Assembly (NCBI RefSeq): GCF_043641665.1
Contig: NC_092182.1
Span: 19,715,241 to 19,779,240, forward strand
DNA from: Enoplosus armatus
Taxonomy: Eukaryota > Chordata > Actinopteri > Centrarchiformes > Enoplosidae
DNA length: 64,000 nt
Direction: 5' to 3'
Program-made: the position numbers and the translations under genes
The notes under the pieces: generated by a model
Seen by the model: the letters and a program-made list of their open reading frames with translations, nothing else
Told to the model about the DNA's origin: nothing
Databases searched by the model: none
Part shown: positions 49,320 to 61,870 of the stretch, piece by piece
Numbering within the stretch: position 1 is the stretch's first letter
Layout: each line of letters opens with the position of its first letter

Positions 49320-49700
49320 CCCATTCACTGAACAATGGCACAGAGCCGACCCTCCCGAAGTATTGAACAGCGTCAAGGGACACAGCTCAATGGAATCAGC
49401 CAGGGGGATCTCTCACTTCTTAAGCTTTTCAGTAATATGATCCCCTGCTATCTACATTACCATATGGGATCCGGCAGCCAGGTAGGGGCAGGGGCAACGG
49501 GGGTTTCAAACAGATAATTGATTCCCGTTTTTAGCACGAGGATTGGGGATGTTGGCGAGCAGCGAAAGGGCCCTTTTCAAAGCTGCGGCTTTTAGGCTGT
49601 AAGGCTACATTATACCTGACTCAAGGAGAATCTGATCTGTTATTCTTGTACAGCTCTCTGAGGTGTTATAGTGCATGAATAAGCTATGGGCTACAAGAGT
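49320..49700. promoter_or_regulatory. Candidate conserved noncoding element
   Basis: Balanced, non-repetitive block with ACAGATAATTGATTCCCG, AGCACGAGGATTGGGGATG and CTTTTCAAAGCTGCGG. It lacks transposon similarity and has no domain-bearing frame. Its composition differs from the AT-rich flanks, which supports selection or a different origin, but only comparison would tell. Confidence 0.35.
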
Positions 49701-52700
49701 TCTCTGGTTGCCATCAGACAGCTAGACAGACATTCAGCAGAAGGAGAGGGGCAGAAAATGGATGTGTGCAATTTTATCTTTTTCACTTAGAGGTTTTGTT
49801 TCTAGGGGCTCGGACTATCTCTCTCACTGGACATATCAATTAGAAGGGCGCTGTGTTGTCTGTTAAAATGGGAAAGAGCATTTAGGAACATTGTATCAGA
49901 CATAAATGTCAAAAAAAGAGTAGTCACAAAACAAACAAAGAATTGTTCCGTGCCTTATCACAGACACCAAATATATTCTCCAGGCGCAAGGCTTTCAGAC
50001 TGCGAGCTATCAGAAGACTGGGTCTCCAGCCAAATGGAGTTCATTCCCCCTGTGTGAAAGAAAGAGAAATGCCACCCAGGATAGATGAATGACAGATGAG
50101 TCATTTCCATTTATGAGGTTGAGAATGCTCACACTGATCTGCTGTCATGTCTCTCCGTGATTCAAATGTGTTTGTGTGTATGAGCTTGTGTGAGAGAGAC
50201 AAAAGAGTGAAACGAAAGATAAAAGAGGGTGAGAGTGTGAGGATGAGATTTTATTTTATCTGCATTATTCTTCTAGCCATCAGTTTTTCCATTGAAGGGT
50301 CCCACGTCGTCCCCATTTATCCAGCCAGCGTCACCGTTCTTTCACCCTGCTTACAACATGGCAGGTGTGTCCCCAGAAAAGAGCGTGGTAGTCCAGATGT
50401 ACTGACTGTGTCGCTCCTTTCACAAATGTAAAAAAGGGAGAGGAAGTGCTCGTGTGTAACATGAAGTTGGATAAAAACCATTCCAGCTGAGATGTACATT
50501 TCCAGGCATATCCAGTTACTCCTGCATAACTTAATATTTACATCTCTGCCCACACAAACAATATATCCACTGCATATACCCACTGAATATTCACATGGTG
50601 GCATTAGTAAAAAGACAGGGGAAAGTCTTATTCCTTTATGGATGTAAAGTTTGTTCCATTATGCAGTCTGCCATTCAAACAAAAGAAGATTACAATAACA
50701 TATATTTGGAATGGAAGTTTGATGCATACAGCAAACAATTATAGCTCGCCATATATACAAGCAGCAAATAGCCATTAGCTGCTGCATTCGGCAAAAGTCT
50801 TTCACATTAACTACCATTTATACATTTATTAGTTGTGTACACGCAGTACTGACCACAATGCTATTGTCCCTACACAGTATCAGTGACCAGCAACTAACAC
50901 TACTGTAGACTTGAGAGTCGAGGCACCCTGAGGAGTCTTTGACCACTAGTGGTGCTGTGGAGAAATGTTCTGCTGAGAGGGTCCTCGTTTTGTGTGTATC
51001 CAACTCTCACTCACATTGGGACACAGATGTACTACATGCACATGTGTAGGCGGGTGATTCATTACACATTGATCGACAGTTGGTGGCGGTAATGTGCCAA
51101 GAAAGGTTGCAGTGCTCAATATCCATAAAAATTGGTTTTGCGGATGTTTTATGAGGAAATAAATTGATTCAAAATGTTTGTTAGGCCTCAGGAATGTAAG
51201 GACAATGCTCTTTGATAAGAGGCACTGAATGTAAGCAGCTGTTTTTGGTGCCACAGCGTACCTTTAAGCTACAAAATGCTGGACTTGAGACTTGATGTGA
51301 ACTTGACTGCTGTGAGGCTTGGCCTACGTAGGATGTGACCAAAAGAACACATTCAAGTTTAGACCTGGTAAAACTCTGGAACAATAGAAAATGAATTAGA
51401 CAGCAACAGGCAGACCTTGTCTAGCTGCACACCTTGAATATTTATTATTTATATCTAATATTTGGCACTGAAAAGACTTGTTGTGTCATTTAATAGTCTA
51501 GTATACACAGACTTGGCAAATTTGCATCTTGAGACAACTTACTTGAGACTTGTTAAAGACTTGTTGAAGGCTTACAAGTTTTTCTAGGACTTGCCCTAAA
51601 TGACTGGAGAGTTACCCTGTGTCTACGTAGTGTGATTAGCACGATAGCAGAGCAGCAGCAGCTTCAATGCTCCGTCAGTATCTATACAGGATGTGTTCAG
51701 GCACAGTACGGAGTCGTAGGTCACCAACGTTTATAGCGTGAGTGAAACGTGAGCTGTAACGCAGCCTGTGTAGACGGCTGGATTGATTAAAATAGAAGCA
51801 CATCTGTTTTGTCAGACACACATGAGACGAAAGCCTGAAAAACGCAGCTGAAACGCCTGTAGACGTGCCGTTACTCTGACAGCTGAGAGACTTGACTTGG
51901 AGTTGCTTCAGCAAACTTAAAAATTACTCTGGTAACTCCTCGTTAAACATTGTCAGAGCAAAACCCAATGAGCCAGTTAAACTAGGCAGAAGCCTTTTCT
52001 TTCCTCCCAATGCTCACAAAATGTGGCAATAGCACTGATGGCCCGGCCAGCCAATTAATTATCCCTTTCTTTTCACACTGTTCAAGTAAAGTCAATGCTC
52101 TCACTCTGGTGAGCTACCTGTTTAAGTACCCAACAGTCTTCTCTCTCCTCGCTAATGCTTTCACAGAATTCACAGTACACTGCAGTACTTACAGCAGGTT
52201 AATTACGCACTAGCCTCACAGTCTCTCAAAACAGCAAATGTTGCTAGTTACATGAGATGCCATTGTTGAACTCCCCTATTATGCATCTGTATCTATAATG
52301 CATTCCTGAGGGAATCTACAAACTTAATTGGCCGGCTGTCGCACAGAACCAGTTGCATGCCTTTCAGTCACTTGTTATCAGAATACTGACTTCTGCAGAG
52401 AAAGCAGCATTCAAATTTTTCAAAGTAGGATCACTATGATAGCTGCAGAACACTTTGCAAGCGCTTTCAGCTTCTCCATCAGCCAACACAGCCGCTGGTA
52501 GTCTGCCATCACTCTTCCAGCTCTACCTGCTAAATGGGTTTCAATCTGCCATTTCTCAGCAGAGCTGAGGAGACATGTAACAAGTCATGTGTCTCTCCCA
52601 AAGGGAGCGAGCAACAACAGCGGGAGGAGAGAGAGAGAGGATTGCAGAGAGGGAAGTGTCTGAGCTGTTTGTTAATTGGAGAGAACATTTAGTAGACTCC

Positions 52701-54084
52701 TTCACAAACATATGACAACCCCACCTGTTCATTTGCCAGTCTCCGTGGCTTGTGTTGCAATAAGGAGCTGACAGTACTTCCTGAGAGTTTGGCTGCTGTC
52801 TTGACAGGAGAGAAAAACTTGAAACACTTGCCTTGACAAAACCCACATTACAAACATCAAAATGTAAAACCAAGGAATCAAGGCTATGTGTTTTCTTTGA
52901 AAGGGTATGCTTTTTTACCTCCATTCTGTCTTTTCACAATTTTCTGCTTCGATACAAAAGCCAACCTGTTAAATCCAGATGAGCAATTGATTTCACTAAT
53001 CCATACAAATGTTAAAAATGGTCCACCAGAATTGGAGTGCCAGAATTTCATAGAAATAATGTGTGATTCTACCTCTGACTATTATGTGGTATGTGTGATA
53101 TGGATTTACTTTCACTTCTACCAGGCCGACAACACACAGTCCTCCACATAAACACATAAACAATTTTCCTTAAAAAAAAAAATTATCCTTCAAAAGCAAG
53201 TTCAAGATCAATGTAAAAGTGCAAGTGTGAGTCACAGCCAACATCACACTATCACACAACCAGTAGCCTCAGCTGTGTCGTACAGATTGTGACATATGGT
53301 GCACGCCATCTGAAAACCGTGTACCACAGTACACTGCAGACATTGCCGAATATAGGTTGTGGAATATAGGCTAGTAATATGTATTCTCAACCCCAAGAGG
53401 CTCACGAATGCCCACAACCTCTTTTCCCTTTCTCACATGTATACTGAAAGTGAAGCGGGATAAGCTCGCCCAGGCATACGCATGGTTTTTCTTTTCTTCT
53501 TAACATTTGGAGCTGAAAGGATTGGACTCCAGACAACAGTCTTCAGAGAACTTAACGATCGTGCCATCTGGAGGCAGGGAAGTGTTGTAGCCACTGATAT
53601 CGATCATCTTTTTACACTTTACTCTCACAGATGGTAAAAAAAAACACCATCTGGGCGCAGGTGTTGGTTGCTTTGAAAATGAAAAGCAGCCACAACAAAA
53701 TAGCCATAAAAATATTTGTCCTGACACTTCTAAAAGTTTGCCTTAATTAGGAACCGTGTTGCTGTGTGTGGGTGTGCGTGAGTGTGGCCATTTATACGCA
53801 CACATGTATGTAACCTCTAGGGCTTAAAAGTTTGAGACAAGATTCATAACTTAAATTTCGGTTGCTGAACTACATTTTGCCTTCAGATACAAACTGTATT
53901 ACATTTTCTACTTTCTGCACAATAAATACCGAAGTATAAAATATACTAATATGAGTCTTGTTTGTACATTTTTATTTCATGGTTGTCATCCCACATGAAT
54001 AATAAGTGTTGTAACATAGGATTTTTCTTTACAGTGAAGCATAGTCATGGAAATGCACCTCTTGAGCTCACACACCATAACAAT
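49701..54084. other. Noncoding stretch, mostly unique
   Basis: No gene or long repeat recognised. A 'TTGGTGGCGGTAATG' word at about 51070 belongs to a sequence style repeated in fish genomes. A short frame at 50243-50431 begins with a signal-peptide-like segment and is discussed under findings. A poly-A run lies at about 53172. Confidence 0.45.
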
Positions 54085-54099
54085 GCTGCCATCAAGTGG
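54085..54099 (-). promoter_or_regulatory. CTCF-like core motif, minus strand
   Basis: GCTGCCATCAAGTGG fits the reverse of the CTCF core (CCASYAGRKGGCRSY) at 14 of 15 positions, one mismatch. Occupancy is not shown by sequence alone. Confidence 0.3.
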
Positions 54100-54153
54100 T
54101 CAACAATTGTTATTACACCAATCTCATAATCTCTTGGTTTTATGGTCTTGGTT

Positions 54154-54197
54154 ATCATCATCATCATCAGCAGCAGCAGCAGCTGCAGCAGCAGCAG
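54154..54197. repeat. Compound (ATC)n(AGC)n microsatellite
   Basis: ATC trinucleotides pass into AGC trinucleotides with one CTG interruption. It accounts for the Ser and Ala runs in the overlapping open frames. Confidence 0.9.
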
Positions 54198-54443
54198 TAT
54201 CCTTTTGTCACTCCCAGAACCAGCTATCCAATTTATCACAATGTGCGTCCTCCATAATGTACTTGAGCAAAATGGGTCAGTGAGCTATGTGTGCCTCATA
54301 AATACCCAGTTTATTTGCATTACAGTTGCAGGTCACCTATAGATCTCCTTCTAGTGAGGCAGGAAATAAGTAAATAACCATGGCATTTGATATCAGTGGG
54401 TAAGAATTTGACTATTGATGTCTTCAACAATGGGTCAGTCTGG

Positions 54444-54458
54444 CCACTAGATGTCGCT
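54444..54458 (+). promoter_or_regulatory. CTCF-like core motif, plus strand
   Basis: CCACTAGATGTCGCT fits the CTCF core at 14 of 15 positions. It points away from the minus-strand motif at 54085, about 350 bp upstream. Confidence 0.35.
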
Positions 54459-55766
54459 GCTTACCATTAACTCAACCCATGGTAGTAGTGGAAGGCACAC
54501 CTGCATGTTAAGGAACACTTCAGTGCAGTAAACAGACACAACACAGATGCAGTGTATGGAGGGAGACAGACTCAAACTCACAAACAGAGGATCAGCCTTG
54601 TTGTTGTGTATGTGCTTCCTTCACACTGCAACCATCAAATCAATCCCAGCTGCAGAGACAGAGTCTGTGAGAGAACATGCAGGTGTTTACTGCATAACCA
54701 ACTGCATTCAGACTAATAAGGCGACCGGAGCCCTGTTCATACAGTTTTAGTAGGTTACTATTTCATTATGTAATCCTGTGAATGTTTGTTTGCCCGCTTA
54801 ATTTTACGAAGAACAAAGCATGTAAAAAAAGATACTTTGACCAAAGATTTCTTTCGGTAAAGGTTCACTGCCGACCACAACCACATTGTTGAAGAGGGAG
54901 GTTTTGGCGTCTGTAAGGGATATGGTTAAAGTGAGCCTCACTAGTGTTTTATTTATCAATTACGTGTGTTTTTTGTGAAAGCGAGCAGTACAGTACAGTA
55001 TTTATTCTTCTTTGACAAAGATGCGTGTGAGAGAGGTTTTTACAGTCATTTTAATTGTATTGATTCTAATATGATTTTTGATTTTGATTGTTTCACAGTG
55101 AGATTCCTTGACAATATTGACGTGTTTCCATGATCTATTTATACCTACACTAATCAGTAATATCTTTTCATAATATCCATTGGTGGGCTGATGTAGTTTT
55201 TAGCAACATGCTCTTGAAGTTTTTTGTAAATACTAATAAATACTACTTGATTCATCCATATGACATTTGGGTTGCTATGTTTGTTAATAGTAGGACGAAC
55301 TTAGTGGCCTTAATTTGTAGGATGCTTGGAGATGTTGCCGCCATCTTCTGATTGGTGGACTCTTCTCAGTCACAGTCAAGAGTTTTCCATCATATGCACC
55401 TGTCAATCAAGATGTTCCACAAGAACGTTATTGATATTGATCATCAAGAGAAAATTGGGTAAATTGAGCAGCAAATAATTAGTTATATGATAAAAGGTAA
55501 ATTGCTGAATAATGATTCAATTATCATGTTAAATCTCCCCATGCTGACCATTGAGCAGTTTATGACAACATATGCCATATCTTAAGGTTGTACGTGTGTG
55601 TTGGGGCTGAGCTGTTGTTCAAAAACACACAAACACACACACGCACTCAAGAAAAACAAGCATTGTAAATTGTATTACATTGTTTAATCTCCAGCCCACA
55701 GTACTTCCACTTGCTTTGTTTTGTCTCCACCAGGCCAATTTCTGGCGACTGTAATCAGGCCTGGAG

Positions 55767-55768
<2 letters not shown>
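54459..55768. other. Noncoding stretch, no gene seen
   Basis: AT-rich DNA, no recognised feature. Confidence 0.5.

Positions 55769-55808
<40 letters not shown>
55769..55808. repeat. (AG)n microsatellite
   Basis: Uninterrupted AG tract. Confidence 0.95.
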
Positions 55809-55809
<1 letters not shown>

Positions 55810-58800
55810 ATTGCTTAGATCCATCTGGCCCTCACCTGGAGACTATAACATGCCCCGAGGCTGCAGCCCATCAGAGTAAACAAGGTAAGGAGAGTGTTAG
55901 AGGCCTCCAGCCAAACCAAGTCACATTTACACTCAGATCACAAAAATAATGCTACACTCGAGCAGTCATCTCAGAGTTGTTTTTCATTTTTCTCTGCTGT
56001 GATTTTCATTGAAGTGCATCAAAAGGCTCTGTTTCTGTTTCTCTCTCTGCGTGCGTCCACCACAATATGTTTGCACTCAGATATTTGTCGGCATGTGTGT
56101 GCATTTTCTTCCATTCAAGGCTTTTTGTTTGTTTGTGTAGCTGTCCCTTCACCCACCTGTTGGGGCACTGACACTGCCGTTAACATTATATTAATTCCTG
56201 GTTCCAGTCTTTCCACATTTTCTGAAATCCACGTAAACGTGTAGGCCTGAAAACACACCCTGGGCCTTGTAAAATCTTGGCAGCGTGTTGTGTGTTTCCT
56301 CAAAGCTAGAAGTGAAAGTAAACACTTTCTGATTTCTCTCGGGTCTACACGTTGTGAATAGTTCTCTTCTATTCTGTTCTTTGAGAACTTTAATTTCAGT
56401 CTGTTAACACTGTGCAATGACCTAACACCATGACAACACTCTCTCAGCAGTTATAATGTTCAGGATGAAACAACACAGTGAGTGCAATGTGTTCTTGCGT
56501 TAACCCATTCATGCAAACTAATGAATACAATCAAAGCAACAGCAACAATGTTTTCACAGCATACAGCAATGAAGGATGATCACAATAACACACATCCAAA
56601 TGAGAGCCAATGTTAAGTATTGTAACTGTAACCCAGACGATTTTGTGCTAAACGATATAGAGGGAAATCTTTACCTTTAATTCATGTTCAGCAAGCAATT
56701 ATACATTTGGCATCCTTTGATATTTTGACTTACTTTACTTTATACTTTGAAATATTATTCAACATCTTTATAATCTTCATTTGACCAGTCAGGTCACCAA
56801 AGAACAAATTCAAATTTAAAGATTCGTCCCAATTTATTTCCTTTCCATCATCTTGTAATTTGGATCTGTCGGGGGTTCACACGTTTGATAACTGAAGGAA
56901 CAATATGTGTACTGATAAATGACACTAAGAGGTCAATGCACTGACTCTTCACATGGTTCACACAAATATGCCTAGTCAAAAAAATTTTTTATTAAGTAAG
57001 TAATGAGAGATGTAAATCGCTTTTGTTAAGAAATGAAAATATTAACAAAATAAAGAATAAATTACTTGACTACTTAATTAATTTATTGAATTACCAATTA
57101 ATTCAAAAATTACACAATTATATACTCTTGATTATGATCAATAAGTCAATAGTGTGTTATTGCACATGTTTTAATCATGCAGTTGCATGGTTTGTTTTAT
57201 ACCAAACCATAAGCAAATGTTGTGCAGGCGCCTTACTGCCTCCGTTACTGCCTCCGTTACTAGTTTCATTCAAGTCATGTGAAGGATATAAAGTATGACA
57301 CAGCATAAATAGAAATAAATAAATTAATAAATAAAATAAAATGAAAATGGCTCAGTCCAATTAATGTGGTTCTTAAATGTTGGTACCCACTTGAGAAAAG
57401 TCAATCAGCAGAAGATCAGCTCTGACATTGCTGGCATGTGGCCTCTAGAATATTTTCCATAGTGTGTTAAAGAACTGTGGCCTACAAAGCACAAGAGCAG
57501 CAAAATAGCACAGTCACGGCCCGAGTCTCATTGCTTAGACCATGGTTGAACCACAAGGGTGCGTGATGTTGGATCCTTTGATGCCAGGCCTGTTTACATG
57601 ACATAATGATGCCCATGCTGTCAGTTTAAAGCATTTCAATACACCATTGCCTCACAGAGGACACTCATCAGAGATTCACAGATGGTCTGTTTGGTGATGG
57701 AAATGTGGCTCATTATCATGGGTAAAATGATATGAATTGAGAATTTAGCCTTTATGTCAGTGTTTATTGTGATGTGTGTTCGGGAAGAAAAAAAAAACAT
57801 AAATTGAGACCATGCAAGGGAGCGAGAAGGAGTTGTTAAGTTAACTTCAACATGGGATGGAAGATCTTGTATGGTGTGTGAGGGCCCCATTTGGAGCCTA
57901 ACTGCTGAGAGCTGTGTTTACTATAGGAGGAACAATTTGTCAAACAATGACACAACAAGTGGAATTTTAGAGAGATGTGCCAGTGTGTGGCTTTGTTCTC
58001 TTTCTCCCAGCCTCTCTTGCCCTTTTAATGTATTCATGTGCAGTATATACTGTATGTATACGTTTGCAAATGTCTGTTTGTATGTGCGTGCATTCGTGCT
58101 TGCAAACATGCATATCATGAGTACACATGTTCCTCCTGTGGTCACAAAGAAGCATTTTCGATGGGAATGCCCCGACGAGGATTGCTTTTAACCAGAATGG
58201 TTGAAACTATGTCCTCAACGTTGTGTTGGTATGTGTGTGAGTGTGTGCATTTGTCAGTAAGTACATTCTACAGACTACATGAAATGGTAACATGGCTTTC
58301 CATTTTACTCTTGCTCAACCATTGTGGAAGGAATTTCGTTTTCGATCAGTGTATTTTTCAGGAACAGACCAACCAGATACATGCCCACTACTCTGTTAAG
58401 AGAATCTCCTCTTCTGACCAAAGGTCACCATTTTGCAAAATGACCTGTGGTACAGCTGAGGCGGTCGCTATGGAGATTTAAATGTTTATGGTGGCCAGGC
58501 AGGTGATATCTAATTAGCTAACACAACAATGAGTTTAGTCCAGAAGAAGAGTTGTGGTGTCACAGGCCATGTTTTTTTGGCCCAAGGCAGGGGAGGGGCT
58601 GAATCTGACCCCAGAGTCCAGCTCCAACATGCACTTTCCCTCCAGACCCCAAGGGAAGAAAATTGAAAAATGGGGGAAACAAATGACAAATGTGTTGTCA
58701 GTGTTTTTTTCAAATATATTTTGCTTATTTAAAATGTATTTCTTTAAACAATCCAGGGACCGACTTCTTGCTTTCCCCTGTTTTTTTCTTGTTAGTTTGT

Positions 58801-59994
58801 TTGTGGTTTTCCCTGGCTATTCTACTACAGACATGTATTAGCAACTCTTGTATGACAGCCATCATAGCTAATCTTAGATTTTTGGCACTTTGGTGATGCT
58901 GCTGTACGTAGGGGTTTTTGAGTTATGCAGTCACAGTTAAAAAAAAAAAGGAGGCAGAAATAAAAAATGCAAAGATGAGAGAGAAGATTGGTGCAATGAG
59001 GAAAGCGAAGAGGAGGAGGATGTTTTGTTGAAGGAGAAGGCAGCGACTCAGCTGCAAAAGAAGAAAAGTAAGCATGATGCATTAACTAAACTTATATCAA
59101 GTCACCCTGTTTCAACAGAAAGAACCAAACAAACCATTTTTTGTGTTCTGGTATTAAAAGATTCGATAAGAGCATTTGCTTCCACATGAAAAGTATGTTA
59201 CTTGTTTGTAACGCTCTTGTCTATCTGACACTCTCAGTTCTGTTGAGTCTCAATCTCCCCGCACACTGCCAGACTTTTTCCCAAACGGGGAAACAAATAA
59301 CAAAACACAGCAGAAAGAGTCTTGTTCTTCTCTAATGTTCAATGTGTCTGCTTACCTCCTGGGAGGCATAAACAAAGAACTATGACTCACAATTCACCAC
59401 CCCAGCTTCCTTTCAACTGTCACCCCATTCAGTCTGCAAGCAGAGATCTGATGGTTAAATGTTGGACAAGAGTCCCGGCTTTTTGACAGTTCTGTGGTGG
59501 TGGTTGCGGTTTCTCTTTCTCCTCTCTCTCTCTCTGTCCCTCGCTGTCTCTCACTGTGGCCTCGCTGGCTCTGAAGTTCCCGTAGATTAAAGGATCGGAA
59601 GGAGAGGAACACACACTGCGCTAAGTGTGTATGCATTTTTAGTGGTTTTCCTCTTTACCCTGGTGCTATTTTTATGTTTGATTATGCCATCACGCAGTCA
59701 GAATCAATGACAGAATGCGAGGCTTGAGTGCAGATGATTGAAAGTGTTGGCAGCAGTTGAATGTCATCTGGACTGACTGTCATGCGGGACAGATGCTATT
59801 TTACAGAGGGTGAATAAGTCAGTTCTACTAACTAAAAATGTTTAATAAAGTTCTGAGCAATGCTTATGGCTCCTCAGTCCCAGTGAGTCACACAAGACTC
59901 TCATCATTAATACAAAGCAAAGTAAGTTATTGATTTGCACATTAAAAGATAAAACATTCCAACTCCTGGACGTTAGAAAGCAACCCGAGTCCTT
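55809..59994. other. Noncoding stretch, no gene seen
   Basis: Contains a 12-bp unit repeated in tandem near 57233 (TTACTGCCTCCG twice), an AATAAATAAA-rich patch at about 57307-57345, and a perfect CAGTATATACTG palindrome near 58040. Overlapping frames at 57871-58481 have no domain pattern. Confidence 0.45.
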
Positions 59995-60348
59995 CTACGC
60001 CACCATCACTACAGTGTGATCAGTTTTAGCAAAACCATCTGTCCCATGCCATTTACGTATGTCATGATATGATTTCAGACAGCTTTCTTGCCAGCCATAC
60101 AAAAATCTACGCATTTTGCGGGCAGCTGCAGTCATGGTGGCATCCAAAAGCCACGTTGCTGTACCACTGTGGTGGTACTGTAGATCTCCATAATTTTCTC
60201 TATTCCTTGATCTGTGTCCATCTGCGTATCTGATGGCTCGCCTGCCGAGTCTGTGTCTGTCATTTGTTCCAGTATGTCCCCGTAAAGTCTCTGTTAACTC
60301 TCTGGGAACGCGGACCACAAGAACCCCTGGGGGGATTTGAGTCCTTAA
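59995..60348 (-). other. Unassigned open frame of 117 codons, possibly exonic
   Basis: On the minus strand a frame runs open from about 60348 to the TAG at 59995-59997. It reads through TQIPPGVLVVRVPRELTETL and later TATWLLDATMTAAARKM, GWQESCLKSYHDIRKW and ends TDHTVVMVA. Upstream of it lies ATCCCCCCAG, a possible 3' splice site. There is no ATG near its start; the first Met is far inside. The region is richer in CpG than its surroundings. I do not recognise the protein; it may be a fragment of a repeat, a conserved noncoding block or a chance frame. Confidence 0.2.
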
Positions 60349-60352
60349 TGCT

Positions 60353-61559
60353 GTTTAGTGCATTTTAGGTAGTTGGGGGTCAAAGAGAGCAAGAGAGACG
60401 GAAGAGTGGCATAGACAGAAACAGACACAGAAACATGGAATAAGCTGAATGGTAGAGAAAGGGGGGAAACACAGGGGAGGTAGAAGAAGCATTTTAGTGG
60501 AAACATGTTTTTAGTATGAGCCTGAAATCCTTCTGAACAAACAGTAATTGGAAAAATATGAAGGGGAAATGGTGGATTTGACAATAAGAGCCTTTTTGTT
60601 CTTCTGTCACAAAAGCAGCTCCTTCAACTCCTGACGCCCACATTTGTCTCCTTTTAGGACGTTAATGCAAACACTGCATCGACTGGGACCCCTTCCCATT
60701 TTATGCTCAGTACTGTAGTGCTTTATATATAGTTCAGCTCAGTTGTTTTATCAGAACTATCAAGATTTGGTGATGCTAAATCAGTAAAACTGGTTATGAC
60801 GACATTTGAGACATGAAGGATGGCTAATGTGTCCCTTACAAATTGTATTAAATGCACAGTATTACACAGCTGCAGAGCAATATCTTCATTTTAACATGGG
60901 GTTATTTTGTCAAAAAATGTCTAAACATGAACTTAAAACTTAAACTTTTTGTTAGACAGCTGCAATGACTTAAACGACGGGTTTGATTGAAACTTCCTGT
61001 GAGTGCTGGTTACTATGCCAGCCTATAAACACAATGTGTCATGACCTCTCTTTCTCTTCTTGTTTTTCACTACACACACTGGATTCTGTTTGCCAAAAAA
61101 GCTACAGAAGCAGTTTTACTCCAGCCTGTGTTTCTTTTATACACCAAACAATTTGACCAGACTCCTGCTAGGCTTCTGACACATTATATCATTCAGTCCC
61201 TTCCACTTATCCCACAGAAACTTTTCTCTAACAGCCGTAAGACTGATTTACACAGCAGGGGTCATTAAATATGCAACCAGAGAGACACTTATGAGGTTGT
61301 TAAGCCACCTCATTGTAACTGTTTTCCCCTAATGGCTTCCAAATGGCCAGGGCTCATCTGACTATGATTTTCACATCAGTTTATGACATGTAAACAAAGG
61401 CTCAGGCCAGAGGAGTGTGAAACCCCATGTCTTTGTGATGTGTTGCTTCATCAGTCCGGGATGGAAAAGGAGCCACAGAAACAGAAGACGGCAGGTGTGA
61501 GAGAAGAGTGAACACGTGGGCAGGTTAAGTGACCTAGCTACAAGTCATATTTACGAGCA
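60353..61559. other. Noncoding stretch, no gene seen
   Basis: No gene or repeat recognised. Confidence 0.5.
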
Positions 61560-61870
61560 ATATTAACTCTTCTTTTAGCTTTGGTCTTGAGAAACATATC
61601 TGGCTTTTTAGCAGCTAAATGTTCCACTATGACTAGTGTCACCAGCTTGTCACTGTCTGCTTTTTGCAGTATCAAACACTGGCTTATCAGAGCTTTTAAC
61701 AGCTGCCTATGTGGCTTGAAATGATACTGACGAGAGCAGTAAGACTGAAGAAAAACAGTAAAGCTGTGGGGTGTAAAACCAAAACAATGAGCTGAATGTC
61801 GTCATAAAGTTTCATAGAGCTGAGAGTCGCGTGGTAAGTTTCTGTTGGCTCGTCAGTACCTCACATTACA
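61560..61870. repeat. Dispersed repeat, copy 2 (sister copy near 14.9 kb)
   Basis: AGAAACATATCTGGCTTTTT, GCAGCTAAATGTTCCACTAT, CAGCTTGTCACTGTCTGC, then AAAACAATGAGCTGAATGTC and TTCATAGAGCTGAGAGTCGC. Same family as 14860-15065, with more of the downstream part kept. Common in fish from memory; class unknown. Confidence 0.5.

Noticed and set aside
50949..50963. CTCF-like CCACTAGTGGTGCTG
   Set aside because: Three mismatches to the core, including important positions.
54047..54283. Poly-Ser/Ala frames near 54.1 kb
   Set aside because: Produced by the ATC/AGC microsatellite in several frames.
57871..58481. Overlapping frames as a possible two-exon gene
   Set aside because: All frames end in random stops and no splice sites or domain sequence support them.
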